Positions 1 to 9,351 of a stretch of 25,850 nt of DNA are shown one piece after another (the stretch's first letter is position 1; the number at the start of each line of letters is the position of its first letter). The notes beneath the pieces were generated by a model. That model made no database searches. It saw nothing but the letters and a program-made list of their open reading frames with translations, and was not told the origin of the DNA. Source of the stretch: Smittium mucronatum. Taxonomy: Eukaryota; Kickxellomycota; Harpellomycetes; Harpellales; Legeriomycetaceae. The stretch lies in the NCBI GenBank assembly GCA_001953115.1, contig LSSL01000419.1, forward strand, positions 10,724 to 36,573. Direction: 5' to 3'. Position numbers and translations under genes: made by a program.

Positions 1-355
1 CTGAGCTCCTAGTCAGAGCCTACTTCTAACAGGATTAATAAAATTAGGATCCCATCCAAATGTGGGTTTGATCGACATGGTTTTCATACAAATACCTGTT
101 AAACGCTGAGATCTGCCTGACTGTCGAACGCTGAACTTTTGCACTAGATTATGTCTCAGCTGTGCTAAACTATCGGTTCCTCCTGTTTCAAGATGGTCTT
201 TCTCTGGAAACACTGTCCTCCGAATCTCTGTGCGCTGTCTCCACTACTCCCAACCAAGAATAGTACAACTCTGTTTAAAATTTTGGTCTAGTGTACTTAG
301 AAAAGTGCACTATTAAGCCCCTAAACCACGACAAGGTATTTCACTCTTAGGGGAG
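1..355 (-). other. GC-richer edge segment, possible end of an unidentified element
   Basis: This segment has clearly higher GC than the AT-rich DNA that starts near 360, so it probably belongs to a gene or mobile element continuing off the left edge. On the minus strand a 66-codon open frame runs from 213 to 13 (it includes the residues FGWDPNFINP near its end), but I do not recognise the protein and it has no convincing start. At the boundary, CCCCTAA (318-324) can pair with TTAGGGG (347-353), forming a 7-bp stem. It could be the 5' end of a retroelement on the minus strand or an exon. The assignment is open. Confidence 0.3.
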
Positions 356-359
356 GATC

Positions 360-2950
360 ATTAGTTATAAATTATTTTTTACCCAAACCAGGTATAAAAA
401 ATAATATTGGAAAAAAAGAACTAAAATTAAGGAATAAATTTCGATCAAATTGGATTTGATCTAATCCAAATCCCCGTGTAAATAAAAAAACCCACCACAA
501 ACCAAAAAATATTTATTTATAATTATTTAAATACTATGAATAATTATGTAAAATCAGATTTCATATATTGGAAAAATACCCCCTTTTAATTATCAATTTC
601 CCTATAATATACATATAGGCTAAAAGATAAAGGCTAAAAATTTTCAAATTTTATAATATGATATCAGCTCAATCGATGTCTTTGAACGAGTTAAAGGTAT
701 TTTTTAGACTACTGATTTAAATTAAAATAAATAGAATAATGTTTTTCAATTTTTTTAAAAAATCGAAATAATAATTTAATATATTTATATGAAATTTTAA
801 AAATCGAGAGAATTTTTTATTTTGTTATAAGTGTGTTTAATTGGAAAACTCTTAATCATTTGGAAATTGGCACCATATTTAAATAAACATGGATTTTATA
901 ATTTATCACGGTTTTTTAAAGCTCATCATACTTTCTTGATTTACTAAAATGCGTTAAATATAATATCTTTTTATTTATATCAGTATTTTAAAACAAATTG
1001 AAAAAAAATTTCAAATTATAATTATAGTCTAAATGTTTTGTATTTAACTTTATTTATTAGTTGCTTTTAATTAAACAAGAAAAAATTTTAAACCCAATAT
1101 TAAGTATTCAAAATCATTGAAAAAATTTCCAATGAAAAAAAATAAACTTAATAAAAATAAAAATTGGACTATGATACTCGATATACGATTGACAGAAAAA
1201 TAATAAAGGATTTATAAAGAGGAGTGTAAAGTTGAAAATATTATTTTATTTTGATTGCTTTTTTTTTTATCACTCAGATTTATTTTTATTAAGGAATACG
1301 ATAGATCTTCCACAATTATCCACATAACTACTCACAATTATGTTATTCTGCACAAAACTATTCAGTTTTGCATAGTTTTTTACCTTTTTCAATAAAAATG
1401 GGAAAAAATTACGATTTTCGCACAATTTTTTTGTTATTTTGTCTTTGATCAGATCAAGTACACATTTATAAACAATATTGGAGTTTAATTTAACAATTTG
1501 TCCTCCGATAAATTTATAATTTGAAAATAATGCTTAACATTTAGTAAAATATCTCAATTGACACAATATAGGGTAGATTATATCGGATGATAGGTGTAAC
1601 TTTGATTTCCTCTAGGCACTCAGCCAGTTGATTGATAGGTTAATAAATCGGTGCTGAGTATAAAAACCTTTTATATACCCTAAATTTATTTTATTGTTTT
1701 TCTCATCATATTTTTCACTAATTTTTCCTTAATATAAAACTTAATATAAAAAATAGAAACAGTAAATATCCGTTTTTGATAGTAAAAAGCCAAAATGCTG
1801 ACATAATATAATTAATTCTGACGATAAAAATAAGGTTTTCAAAGCTTAATAAACACTTTTGATGAGTACTATAAATAAAGCTTATTAAATTCAATTATAC
1901 AATTTTAATTATTTCTCTAAAATAGACATAAAGCTAAAAAATTCTCGTAAAAAATGAAAAACTTAAAGAAAAACTATTGGATATATCATGAATTTTTAAA
2001 TGACACGATTTTAATAGGTTATTCACAACTAAAATTATTGGAATATTAATTGTTCTAAAATAACCAATTTTATACATAATTATTAATAAACTTTAAAAAA
2101 ATGTGCAAAAAAAGATTAGTATAGAACAAATTCTCTAAATTTTGAGTAATTTAGCATAAATGTGTGAAAATTTTAGTTTGTTACTTTTTATTAAATAAAG
2201 GATATTTATTATATCAAATTAATAAAAGTGTTGTTACTTTTAAGAATAATTTTGTATTAGGCTTAAAGGCATTTCATCAAAATTTATTAAATAGATAAAT
2301 TAAAATTATTTATGATAAAAAATTAAATTTTAATTTATAATGAGCTTAAATAACCAAAAAAATGGAATATTTTTGTTAATTGGAGTTTATAACTAGAGAT
2401 CTAATATGGATGGGTATTATTTCAATCAATTCGAACTTACTTCAGGAAACCAAGAAAGTATGATCAACTATAATGTACAGTGTTAAATATTAAAACTCAA
2501 GTTTATTTAAAAATGTAACCAGTTAACAAATGATTTCTACTTTTACAATTAAACGCATTTAAACCAAAATAAATAAATTTTCTCTTAATTTTAATCGATT
2601 CTCTCGGTGTATGGAGCTATTAATGCGGCAAGGAGAGAGTTGGATATTTTTTTTGAAAGATTTTCACTTTTTTATATATTTTTAAAAAACCAGTTTTTAG
2701 AACATTTTATTAGCTTATAAAAAATTTCAAAAAAAAAAAAATGAAAATTTACCCATTTTTCACGTTTTTAAAAGTTGCATATAAATATATTAAATTGTTA
2801 TTTCTATTTTTAAGTTTTTTAAAAAAAATAGCCAAAGAATAATTTACTTCGTATAAAGACTTCAATTATGTAGCTAGACCAATGAAAAAAACAAAATAAT
2901 AATACTTATTTTAAAGAATTTGTATTACATAAAAATAAGTTAAATGGGGG
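360..2950. other. AT-rich intergenic DNA, no gene seen
   Basis: This stretch is very AT-rich, with many homopolymer A and T runs and no reading frame that looks like a protein. Two small GC blips stand out: 1615-1660, where ACTCAGC (1618-1624) can pair with a later GCTGAGT, and 2600-2640, where TCTCTC faces GAGAGA. Neither resembles a tRNA or a known RNA. I see nothing else to annotate. Confidence 0.6.
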
Positions 2951-2983
2951 TTTTACTAAAAGTCTGAAAAAAATAGATAAAAT

Positions 2984-3310
2984 CTGGAAATTTCCGCAAG
3001 TTCTGGGAAATGTGTACAGAATATATTCTTTACCAACTTTAAAACGAATTTCTCGTAAATTTTTTTTTTTTTTACCAGCTATTTCTGCCCGCAAATTTCG
3101 AGAAAACTCCGTAAAATTTTATTTATATATCTTTATTGGTCAGTTTTTTTTCATCTTTAGTTCAACCATTATCTGTTTCAAAAAACTTCATTATACTTTT
3201 TATTTGGTTAATTGATTTTTTCCTCAAAAACTGTAAAAAAAATATGAAACCTGGAAAGTGTACACATAATCAATTTTTAACAGTGATTTCCGCCCGCGAA
3301 TTTCGAGAAA
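2984..3310 (+). repeat. Dispersed repeat family, forward-oriented units
   Basis: Two related units lie here. The first begins at 2984 with a 28-nt block (CTGGAAATTTCCGCA...) that recurs as its reverse complement at 3769-3796 with one mismatch. It continues to a second block at 3081-3105 (ATTTCTGCCCGCAAA...), which recurs in direct orientation at 3286-3310 with two mismatches. The blocks are built around short palindromes such as GGAAATTTCC. No coding frame is apparent. This is probably an old non-coding repeat or small non-autonomous element. Confidence 0.55.
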
Positions 3311-3517
3311 TTCTACAAACTAATATTTGCAGAATTTATTTGACAGCTTTTTTGGTTTCATGCATTCATTAGCTGCTCTAAAGACCTTATATTTTTTATC
3401 CTATTTTGGGATCCAGGAATAAACGAAGCTATTTTTTTTCTAGCTATCATTTTCCATTTGATTTTTAATTAGGCATATCAAATTATTTGTAATTATAGTA
3501 AATTGGATATTTTTATT

Positions 3518-3845
3518 ATAGGATAGAGATTTTTATAATTTAACCACTTTTCCTGAAAGGGTAAAAATGAAACATATCTATTCGAATTAATATTTGTGAA
3601 AAGACTAAATAATCGCTTCTATAAAGCATTATTGGCAATTTATTATTGTTCAGGTTATGTTTTAGACAGAAGAAAAAAAACAGCTAATGTTTTTACTTCA
3701 AAAAAAATTGCGGAAATTTCCTGAAATTTCCGGACAAAAATGACTGGTGAAAAATAGATTTTAGGCATATTTCCCAGAATTTGCGGAAATTTCCAGGTTG
3801 TATATATATTTTTTTTTAGATTTTGTCTAAGGATTAATTCCAATC
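3518..3845 (+). repeat. Dispersed repeat, copy A, upstream of the retrotransposon
   Basis: This copy matches 9796-10081 in the same orientation through a series of shared blocks: ATAGGATAG...GAT with TATAATTTAACCACTT, then AGGGTAAAA, then a GTTTTAG and A-rich block, GATGTTTTTA, AATGACT, and a tail with TTTGTCTA...GATTAA. Overall similarity is moderate with indels, so the duplication is old. Its right half (3700-3796) is the reverse complement of the unit at 2984-3110. No protein is encoded in any frame I examined. Confidence 0.5.
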
Positions 3846-4091
3846 TTTTTTATTCAATTTCGGGACCAATGAATGCACGAAATCGCACCTTTTTTTACAG
3901 CATCATTTTCTATTTGATGGATAATTAGGATTATTCAATTTTTAGGAGCTATAGTAAATTGACTGTTTTAATTACAAGTGTTAGGACTGGTGATGAATAA
4001 TCCTAGGGTAAGTTTCCTTGGTATAAGGTTTTTATTTAAGGGTGTAATAATGTATTTTAAAAAGGGTGAAAAGTAACTAAGACTAACACTA

Positions 4092-4293
4092 TGTAATGTC
4101 TCATTCATTATTGATTGCTCACATTACCCCTGATTTCATGTTTCAATTTAATTTAATATTTTAATAATTTTCTAATACCTTTATAATTAGCTCGCATTCC
4201 CAATTTTGGAAATGCAATCTTTTCAACTAGTTTAGCCTTTTAATTTCTTGAAATATACTTATTCTAAAACCCACCTTTTTCCGATTCCTTACA
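4092..4293 (+). repeat. 5' LTR
   Basis: The LTR begins TGTAATG and ends CCTTACA, giving a 5-bp terminal inverted repeat TGTAA/TTACA. A TATA box (TATAAT, 4182-4187) lies 34 nt upstream of the predicted RNA start at 4216. This divides the LTR into U3 (4092-4215) and R-U5 (4216-4293). The 11-nt RNA start here has one substitution (AATCTTTTCAA) relative to the 3' LTR copy. Confidence 0.93.
4182..4226 (+). promoter_or_regulatory. Predicted LTR core promoter and RNA start
   Basis: TATAAT at 4182-4187 is followed 34 nt later by the 11-nt block that I predict to be the first bases of the genomic RNA (4216-4226). The start is inferred from its complementarity to the primer site, not from any transcript. 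The same 34-nt spacing holds in the 3' LTR (9442 to 9476). Confidence 0.55.
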
Positions 4294-4295
4294 AT

Positions 4296-4306
4296 TTGAA
4301 AAGCTT
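4296..4306 (+). promoter_or_regulatory. Self-complementary primer binding site (Tf1-type)
   Basis: TTGAAAAGCTT sits two bases after the 5' LTR end, where a primer binding site belongs. It is the exact reverse complement of AAGCTTTTCAA in the 3' LTR (9476-9486), and of the 5' LTR copy with one mismatch. It lacks the TGG expected for priming by a tRNA 3' end. In Tf1 of fission yeast the first 11 nt of the RNA pair with the primer site and are cleaved to prime reverse transcription; length and position agree with that mechanism. Confidence 0.7.
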
Positions 4307-4434
4307 CTTTATTGTTTATTCTTAAATTTTATTATTTCTTTCCCATTTAATTATCCTGTTACCTAAAAACCTCGAACCATCCTTGATTAAACCTTTTATA
4401 ACAAATTCAAGCTATAAAACTATCTTCTGAAACC

Positions 4435-5439
4435 ATGCCCGGAGAAACTCCTAAGCGAAAACCTACACCCAGACATTTCCACCCCACAGCCGAAACCTCC
4501 AACCCAAACATCACCCCTATCTACCAAGAACCCGCACCTGAACCTGAAACTACACCTGTAAATGCACCTGTAAATTCACCCGAGCCTGAAACTGTACCTA
4601 ACACCCAGCCAACCTCTCTAGTAGTGGCAAAATCAACTTTAATCCCTGAATCAACCTTGAAGCTACCGGATGCAGTCCGATTCGACGGCAGTCCCACCAA
4701 TTACCAAGCCTTAATGTCTAGAATGGGATTGTACTTTTGGGCGCGTCCAGAAGTATTCAACGAAGATCGCAACCGAATAGTATAAATCGGTGCTCATCTT
4801 ACTGGAACTGCATCCGTATGGTTTGGATCTCTTATTATGTCGAATTCCGCTTGTCTTACCTCCTTTGAGCTATTCCACGAAGAGTTTTCAGGGAACTTCT
4901 CCGACCCAAGCGCCGGAATTAGAGCTAGTGGAATTCTAAGGAAACTAACACAAGGCCCAAGATCTGTCTCCACATATGCAGCCGAGTTCATATCAATTGT
5001 CAGAGACTACAGGTTTGACCAGCTCGCCCTCGTAGACCAATTTCTCCGTGGAATTAACGAAAACATCATGAACTTCATTATCATGGGCAACTTACCCAAC
5101 GACTTTGAAGGAAACGTCGCGATTGCCATTCGTATCGACAAAAGACTAACCAGTAGATCCATCTTCCATCAAGAAAACTTCTGCAATTCCACCCGCCAAT
5201 CCTCTAGAAGCTACCCAGCTAATCCTTACGTCCCAACTGCCTCTTAGACGGGAGCCGGTAACTCAGAAGGCATACCTATGGAAATAGATGCAATCAAATA
5301 TAAGTTCAGAGCGCCTCTCACCTACCAGGAAAAACAAAGACGCCACGAACCAGGATTATGTCTTTATTGCGGTAGACCAGGCCACCTTGCTGAAAACTTC
5401 CCCCTTAAGTCTAGCTCGGGAAAATGCAGATCCCAGTAG
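4435..5439 (+). pseudogene. gag: gag (capsid/nucleocapsid), two in-frame stops
   Basis: Gag reads in one frame from the ATG at 4435 (context ACCATGC) to the natural stop TAG at 5437-5439, about 334 codons. The N-terminal part is proline- and glutamate-rich with PEPET-like repeats. The middle has the capsid-like region (KLPDAVRFDGSPTNYQALM, then LTGTASVWF and a later FLRGIN). The C-terminus has a CCHC zinc knuckle at 5359-5400: Cys, Cys and His are present with correct spacing, but the last Cys is now Phe (TTC, 5398-5400). Stops TAA at 4783-4785 and TAG at 5245-5247 interrupt it without changing frame. In a live element Gag would form the particle and bind the RNA. The protein end overlaps the frameshift signal leading to Pol. 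Confidence 0.88.
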
Positions 5440-5461
5440 ATAGCCGGACGCTACTACTGGG
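5418..5461 (+). promoter_or_regulatory. Programmed -1 ribosomal frameshift signal between gag and pol
   Basis: The heptamer G GGA AAA (5418-5424) is in exact zero-frame phase with the gag codons TCG GGA AAA. After a 7-nt spacer, CCCAGTAG (5432-5439) pairs perfectly with CTACTGGG (5454-5461). Past one bulged A (5440), TAG (5441-5443) pairs with CTA (5451-5453), and C5444 can pair with G5450, closing a small loop. The gag stop codon lies within the 5' arm. A -1 slip moves reading into the frame of the protease, which starts at once. This X XXY YYZ plus hairpin layout is the standard retroviral signal; mammalian PEG10, a sushi-derived gene, uses the related GGGAAAC heptamer. Confidence 0.85.
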
Positions 5462-6259
5462 ATATAACTTTATTAATAAGTTGCATTATATTAGTGCTTC
5501 TATTAATAATTTTTTGTTTTCAATAAAGATATTTTCTAACATTTATAATCGTTTTGTTGAAACTTTATGTCTTATTTATTCTGGAGCTTCTGATAGTTTC
5601 ACTGATTATAACCTTATTAAATTCCTTAAACCTACTCCCAAAAAACTAGAGCATAAAATTAACATCGAGGCAATCGACGGAAAAACTAACCTTGGCCCCC
5701 TATAAGCCAGTGCTACCCTGATGCGTGGTTACTCTTTGGTGGCTCATATTCCGAGAAACTGAAAATGTACCCAATTAATTAGCCAAACATTCCTGTTGTT
5801 CTTGGTCTTCCCTGGATCAAACTCCATAGCCCAAATGTACACTGGAAAAAAAATTCAATTCAGTTTGAATCAGAGTTCTGCAAAATAAACTGCGTGCAAA
5901 CAACACGTGAGATCAACGCAAATTTTGGCTCTCCAGAAGACTATGACAGTGATTCGGAGGACAAATCAGATTCACCAGAAATCCTAGCACCTGATCCCGA
6001 GGAAATTTTTGATACCATCCCGAAAACCTCTATTCCACCTCCCGATGACCATGCTCCACAAATGCCTACAATTACCAATGACGATGTACTTGAAGAACAG
6101 GATATTATACCCCAATCATCACCAAATTTCCCGCCTCAAAATCAAAAATCTAAGACCGATAAACCCCCACATATCCTAAAATCTGATTCAGATAAAGATC
6201 CAATTTCTACAGCCAAACTAACAAACGAATACATTCGTTTCTCTTCAGTACTCAGTTAA
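5424..6259 (+). pseudogene. pol: pol: protease region and linker, catalytic Asp lost
   Basis: Reading in the -1 frame after the frameshift, the protein contains LIYSGASDSF, where retroelement proteases have the catalytic DSGA. The aspartate codon is now TAT (Tyr, 5577-5579), which would abolish cleavage. A stop (5703-5705) and a frame break between 5705 and 5720 follow. The next frame resumes with YPIN, a stop at 5780-5782, then PNIPVVLGLPWIKLHSPNV, the conserved C-terminal part of Ty3/gypsy proteases. From 5894 to 6259 the linker is acidic and proline-rich, ending at a stop (6257-6259) just before RT. The part from 5461 to 5640 is much more AT-rich than the rest of gag-pol. Confidence 0.85.
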
Positions 6260-6262
6260 AAA

Positions 6263-7270
6263 ATGGACAATATACCCCCCAACCATCGAAAATACGATTT
6301 CCCGATAGATCTAAAGCAAGGTTCAACATCTTCTTGGGGACCTATCTATTACTTGTCTGAAACAGAGCTCAAAGCCCTGAAAACTTACATCTATGGAAAT
6401 CTTGCTAATGGTTTCATAAATCCGTCTAAGTCCCCTTCTGGTGCACCAATAATGTTTGTTAAAAAGAAGGACGGTGATCTAAGACTGTGCGCAGATTATA
6501 GGAAGCTGAATGAGCAGACCATAAAGAATCGCCACCCACTCCCAAGGATAGATTAGTCCTTCAACCGCCTTCAATCCACCAAATTATTTACAAAATTGGA
6601 CTTACGTGGGGCTTATAACCTTGTCAGAATACGGTCTGGAGACGAGTGGAAAACCACTTTTAGCTGCCGTTATGGCCATTTCAAGTATCAAGTAATGCCT
6701 TTCGGACTGACTAATGCACCAGAAAACTTCCAGCACTTTATTAACGATGTACTCAGGGATATTCTTGCCAATTACGCAATAGCTTATCTGGACGACATCT
6801 TGATCTTCTCCAATTCTCTTGCCGAACATAAAGAACACGTCCGCTCCATACTCAGCAAACTTATGGAAAATAAACTTCACTGTAAGCTTGAAAAAATTTT
6901 ATTCCATAAAACCGAGGTTGACTTCCTAGGACGCATTATCTCATCCGAGGGAATTCGCTCAGATCAAACGAAGACAGCAAACCTAAAAAATTGGAAGGCA
7001 CCGAAGAATTTCAAGGTCATCCAAATATTTCTGGATTTTGTCAATTATTACCGGAAGTTCATTCCTGACTTGTCCAGAATAGCTATACCACTTACTATCC
7101 TACTTAAAAAAGACACAAACTTCAAGTGGAATCATGGATCGGAAACATCTTTCATGAAAACCATCGGACTGCTTATAACTTCCCCAATACTCATCTACCC
7201 GACGCCTGATAAACAGTATACCATCGAAACAGACGCTTCAGACTATGCTATGGGGGCAATTCTGTCCTAA
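6263..7270 (+). pseudogene. pol: pol: reverse transcriptase domain
   Basis: The RT reads in the frame of the preceding linker: [13 protein letters not shown], the fingers segment [26 protein letters not shown], then KLDLRGAYN with the first catalytic Asp (6599-6601), MPFGLTNAP, and YLDD with the two remaining catalytic Asps (6791-6796). The connection starts with NWKAPKN and NYYRKFIPD. A TAG at 6554-6556 replaces the residue after PRID, where relatives usually have Glu. The frame ends at TAA 7268-7270 inside RNase H. The catalytic triad is therefore intact although the protein is truncated. It would copy element RNA to DNA in the cytoplasmic particle. Confidence 0.9.
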
Positions 7271-7831
7271 AAATCATCGGAAAATCAGCTCCACCCGGTA
7301 TCTTAATTCTATCGAAAATTTTCACCAGTCGAAATAAACTATGAAATTTGTGATAAAAAAATGTTAGTTATAGTTTCAGCGTTCAAGGAATGGCGCCACT
7401 ATCTCGAGGGAGCATCGGAACAAATATTGGTATTGACAGACCATAAAAACTTAGAACACTTTAAATAGGCTAAACCAATCAACCGTAGACACGCACGCTG
7501 GTCGCTATTCTTCAGCCTATTCGACTTTTTGATATCTTACAGACCTGGTTCTCTCTCCGGGAAACCCGACGCACTATCCAAAAGAACCAAACATCAGCAA
7601 GGGAAACCTCTACCAGATAAAATTCTACCAACCAACCACTTTATCAACGCCATATCTCGGATCGAATCTGAACTTGTTTCCAGGATTCAATCAATTCTTC
7701 CAGAAAATCCCCATATATCGAAACTTTTCCCAAGTCACTCTCAAATTGGAGTATCCATGATTAACAAGCACTTTGAATATAAGAACGGTCTTGTATTTTA
7801 CAAAAAAAAAAGTATATACCCGAGAGCATGA
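7210..7831 (+). pseudogene. pol: pol: RNase H domain and tether, several stops
   Basis: The RNase H core runs in the RT frame: YTIETDASDYAMGAILS, then stops at 7268-7270 and 7304-7306, then KFSPVEINYEI, WRHYLEG, LTDHKNLEHFK, a stop at 7466-7468, and NRRHARWSLFF with SYRPGSLSGKPDALSKR. The acidic active-site residues (Asp in TDAS, Glu in NYEI, Asp in TDHK, Asp in PDALS) are visible. The tether continues to a run of ten A residues (7802-7811) where one base appears lost, so the frame closes at 7831. RNase H would degrade the RNA strand during reverse transcription. Confidence 0.85.
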
Positions 7832-8930
7832 AGTTAGAATTGATCCACGATTATCACGAATCCATTCCTGCAGGTCATTTTGGCCTAAAAAAGACATTGG
7901 AACTTCTCAAAAGGGAATTCTGGTTCCTAAAGATAAAGGATATGACCAGAAATTACATCGAAACATTGATACCTGCAGTCGAGTCAAAAATAATCTGTGC
8001 AAAAAACACGGATTACTTATTCCTCTCCCCGCTGCTGAAGCTCTGTGGAAATCAATTTCCATGGAATTTATAGTTGAGCTACCCAAATCTAATGGGTACA
8101 CTACCATCATGGTCGTTGTCGATTTATTTACTAAGATTACCCACTTTATTCCGCTGCATAAGCTACCAACATCAGAAGAAACAGTCCAGGCGTTCCTCAA
8201 AAACGTCTTTAAGCTTTATGGAATGCCTGATTAAATAATATCTGACCGCGACACTCAGTTCACATCATGATTCTGGAAGCGCCTCTTCCAACTGCTGAAT
8301 GTCAAAATTAAGATGTCATCAAATTTCCATCCAGAAACCGATGTAAAAACGGAGCGTGCTAACCAGACACTGGAGCAATATTTGCGCAGTTACATCAAAT
8401 ATTAGCAAGGCAACTGGGCCTACTTGCTTCCCATGGCTGAGTTCTCTTACAAAAACTCTGCACACATCTCAACTAAATCCTCACCTTTTTTCGCGCTCAT
8501 GGGATACAATACCACATTCTCGCCAAACTGCTCATCTTTGACCGAAGTACCTGCAGCTGAAAACAGGCTTGGAGTTCTTAAAGAAACATAAATTGAACTA
8601 CAGAAAAACCTGGAAACAGCTAGTACCAACTCCAAAAAGTTTTCAGATAAGCATAGGAACCCTTCAATAGCCTACATAATCAACGATATTTTCTGGCTCA
8701 ATTCTAGAAATATTTCCACCTCCTGGCCTTCTAAGAAGCTCAATTATAGTTTTCTTGGGCCTTTTGAAATTCTCAAATTAGTCAACCCCGTTTCATACAA
8801 ACTTGAGCTCCCTGAATCAATGAAAATCCATCCAAAATTTCATGCCTCCCACCTCGAACGCTATAATCCGGACAATATTCCTATTAAAACAACAGAGCCC
8901 CCTCTGCCTATTGAAATCAATGGAGATCAA
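7810..8930 (+). pseudogene. pol: pol: integrase, DDE triad intact but frame broken
   Basis: The zinc domain starts in a new frame (KLELIHDYH...AGHFG, two His). Near 7966 a one-base loss falls in the codon for the first zinc-binding Cys; the second Cys survives in the next frame. The catalytic core follows: VVVDLFTK (Asp 8121-8123), ISDRDTQF (Asp 8244-8246) and KTERANQTLEQ (Glu 8352-8354), giving the exact D,D(35)E spacing. Stops at 8232, 8268, 8403 and 8589 interrupt it. The C-terminus has a GPF/Y-type motif (FLGPFEILKLVNPVSYKLEL) and HPKFHASHLERY, typical of chromoviral integrases. It would insert the element DNA into chromosomes. Confidence 0.9.
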
Positions 8931-9113
8931 GAGTTTACAGTCTCCGAGATTCTAGATTCAAAACTTCGTTATGGAAAACTGTTCTATCTTCTTGACCAGA
9001 AGAGATACACGCCTGCTTACCGATCATGGGAACCCGCAGCAAATCTAGACTGCTACCAACTGATTTCCGATTTTCATCAAATGATCCCTGATGAACCACG
9101 AATCCCTCTCTGA
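8931..9113 (+). pseudogene. pol: pol: C-terminal chromodomain, aromatic Trp replaced
   Basis: The open frame ends at TGA 9111-9113 with FTVSEILDSKLRYGKLFYLLDQKRY and SWEPAANLDCYQLISDFHQ, a clear chromodomain layout. In canonical domains the central strand reads YLVKWKGY; here it is YLLDQKRY, so the cage Trp and the following Gly are replaced while the Tyr remains. Chromodomains of this class steer integration to marked chromatin. The change may be decay, or the element may belong to the chromodomain group lacking the full aromatic cage. This piece has no stop, unlike the upstream domains. Confidence 0.85.
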
Positions 9114-9163
9114 ATTCAGTGCACCAATTCTACTGTTTATCCTTCTATAGCAATCCCCTCCAG

Positions 9164-9215
9164 TGGCCCCCCCTGAGCTTGCGAAGGAGGGAGGGGCGGT
9201 GGGGAGGGGGGGCCA
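9164..9215 (+). other. GC-rich hairpin and G-quadruplex motif in the retrotransposon 3' UTR
   Basis: TGGCCCCCCCT (9164-9174) and AGGGGGGGCCA (9205-9215) form a perfect 11-bp inverted repeat around a 30-nt loop. Inside and overlapping it lie G-runs at 9189-9191, 9193-9196, 9201-9204 and 9206-9212, separated by A, CGGT and A. This fits the canonical four-tract quadruplex pattern with short loops. The last G-run is shared, so hairpin and quadruplex would exclude one another. It sits about 140 bp before the 3' LTR in otherwise AT-rich DNA. Confidence 0.7.
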
Positions 9216-9351
9216 AAATTGTTATTATTTTTTTTTTCAGATTTCAAACCCCGAACTGTCCGCTAAAGCCGTACTCGTACATTATTTTATCAAAAAACTC
9301 GGCCGGAAAAATTCAACCTTTCAGACCGGTACTTTTCTTAAGGTAGGGTAG

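Noticed and set aside
318..363. 3' end of a small-subunit rRNA (ACAAGG...GGAGGATCATTA)
   Set aside because: The last bases resemble the 18S 3' end, but the preceding sequence lacks conserved 18S helices and no ITS or 5.8S follows.
3012..3372. Overlapping short open frames rich in Phe, Ile and Lys
   Set aside because: They result from T- and A-rich repeat sequence; no family pattern and no conserved start.
7773..8073. Overlapping open frames in the integrase region as separate genes
   Set aside because: They are pieces of one integrase split by one-base losses in the A-run at 7802-7811 and near 7966.
4435..9113. Stop-codon reassignment to explain many in-frame stops in gag-pol
   Set aside because: TAA, TAG and TGA all occur, at positions aligning with various residues (Gln, Glu, Ser and others), and frame breaks are present too. 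LeuRS next door runs 1,093 codons without an internal stop under the standard code.
9119..9351. Short open frames after the pol stop
   Set aside because: They translate the G-rich hairpin and 3' UTR; composition is explained by the G-runs and no domain is seen.
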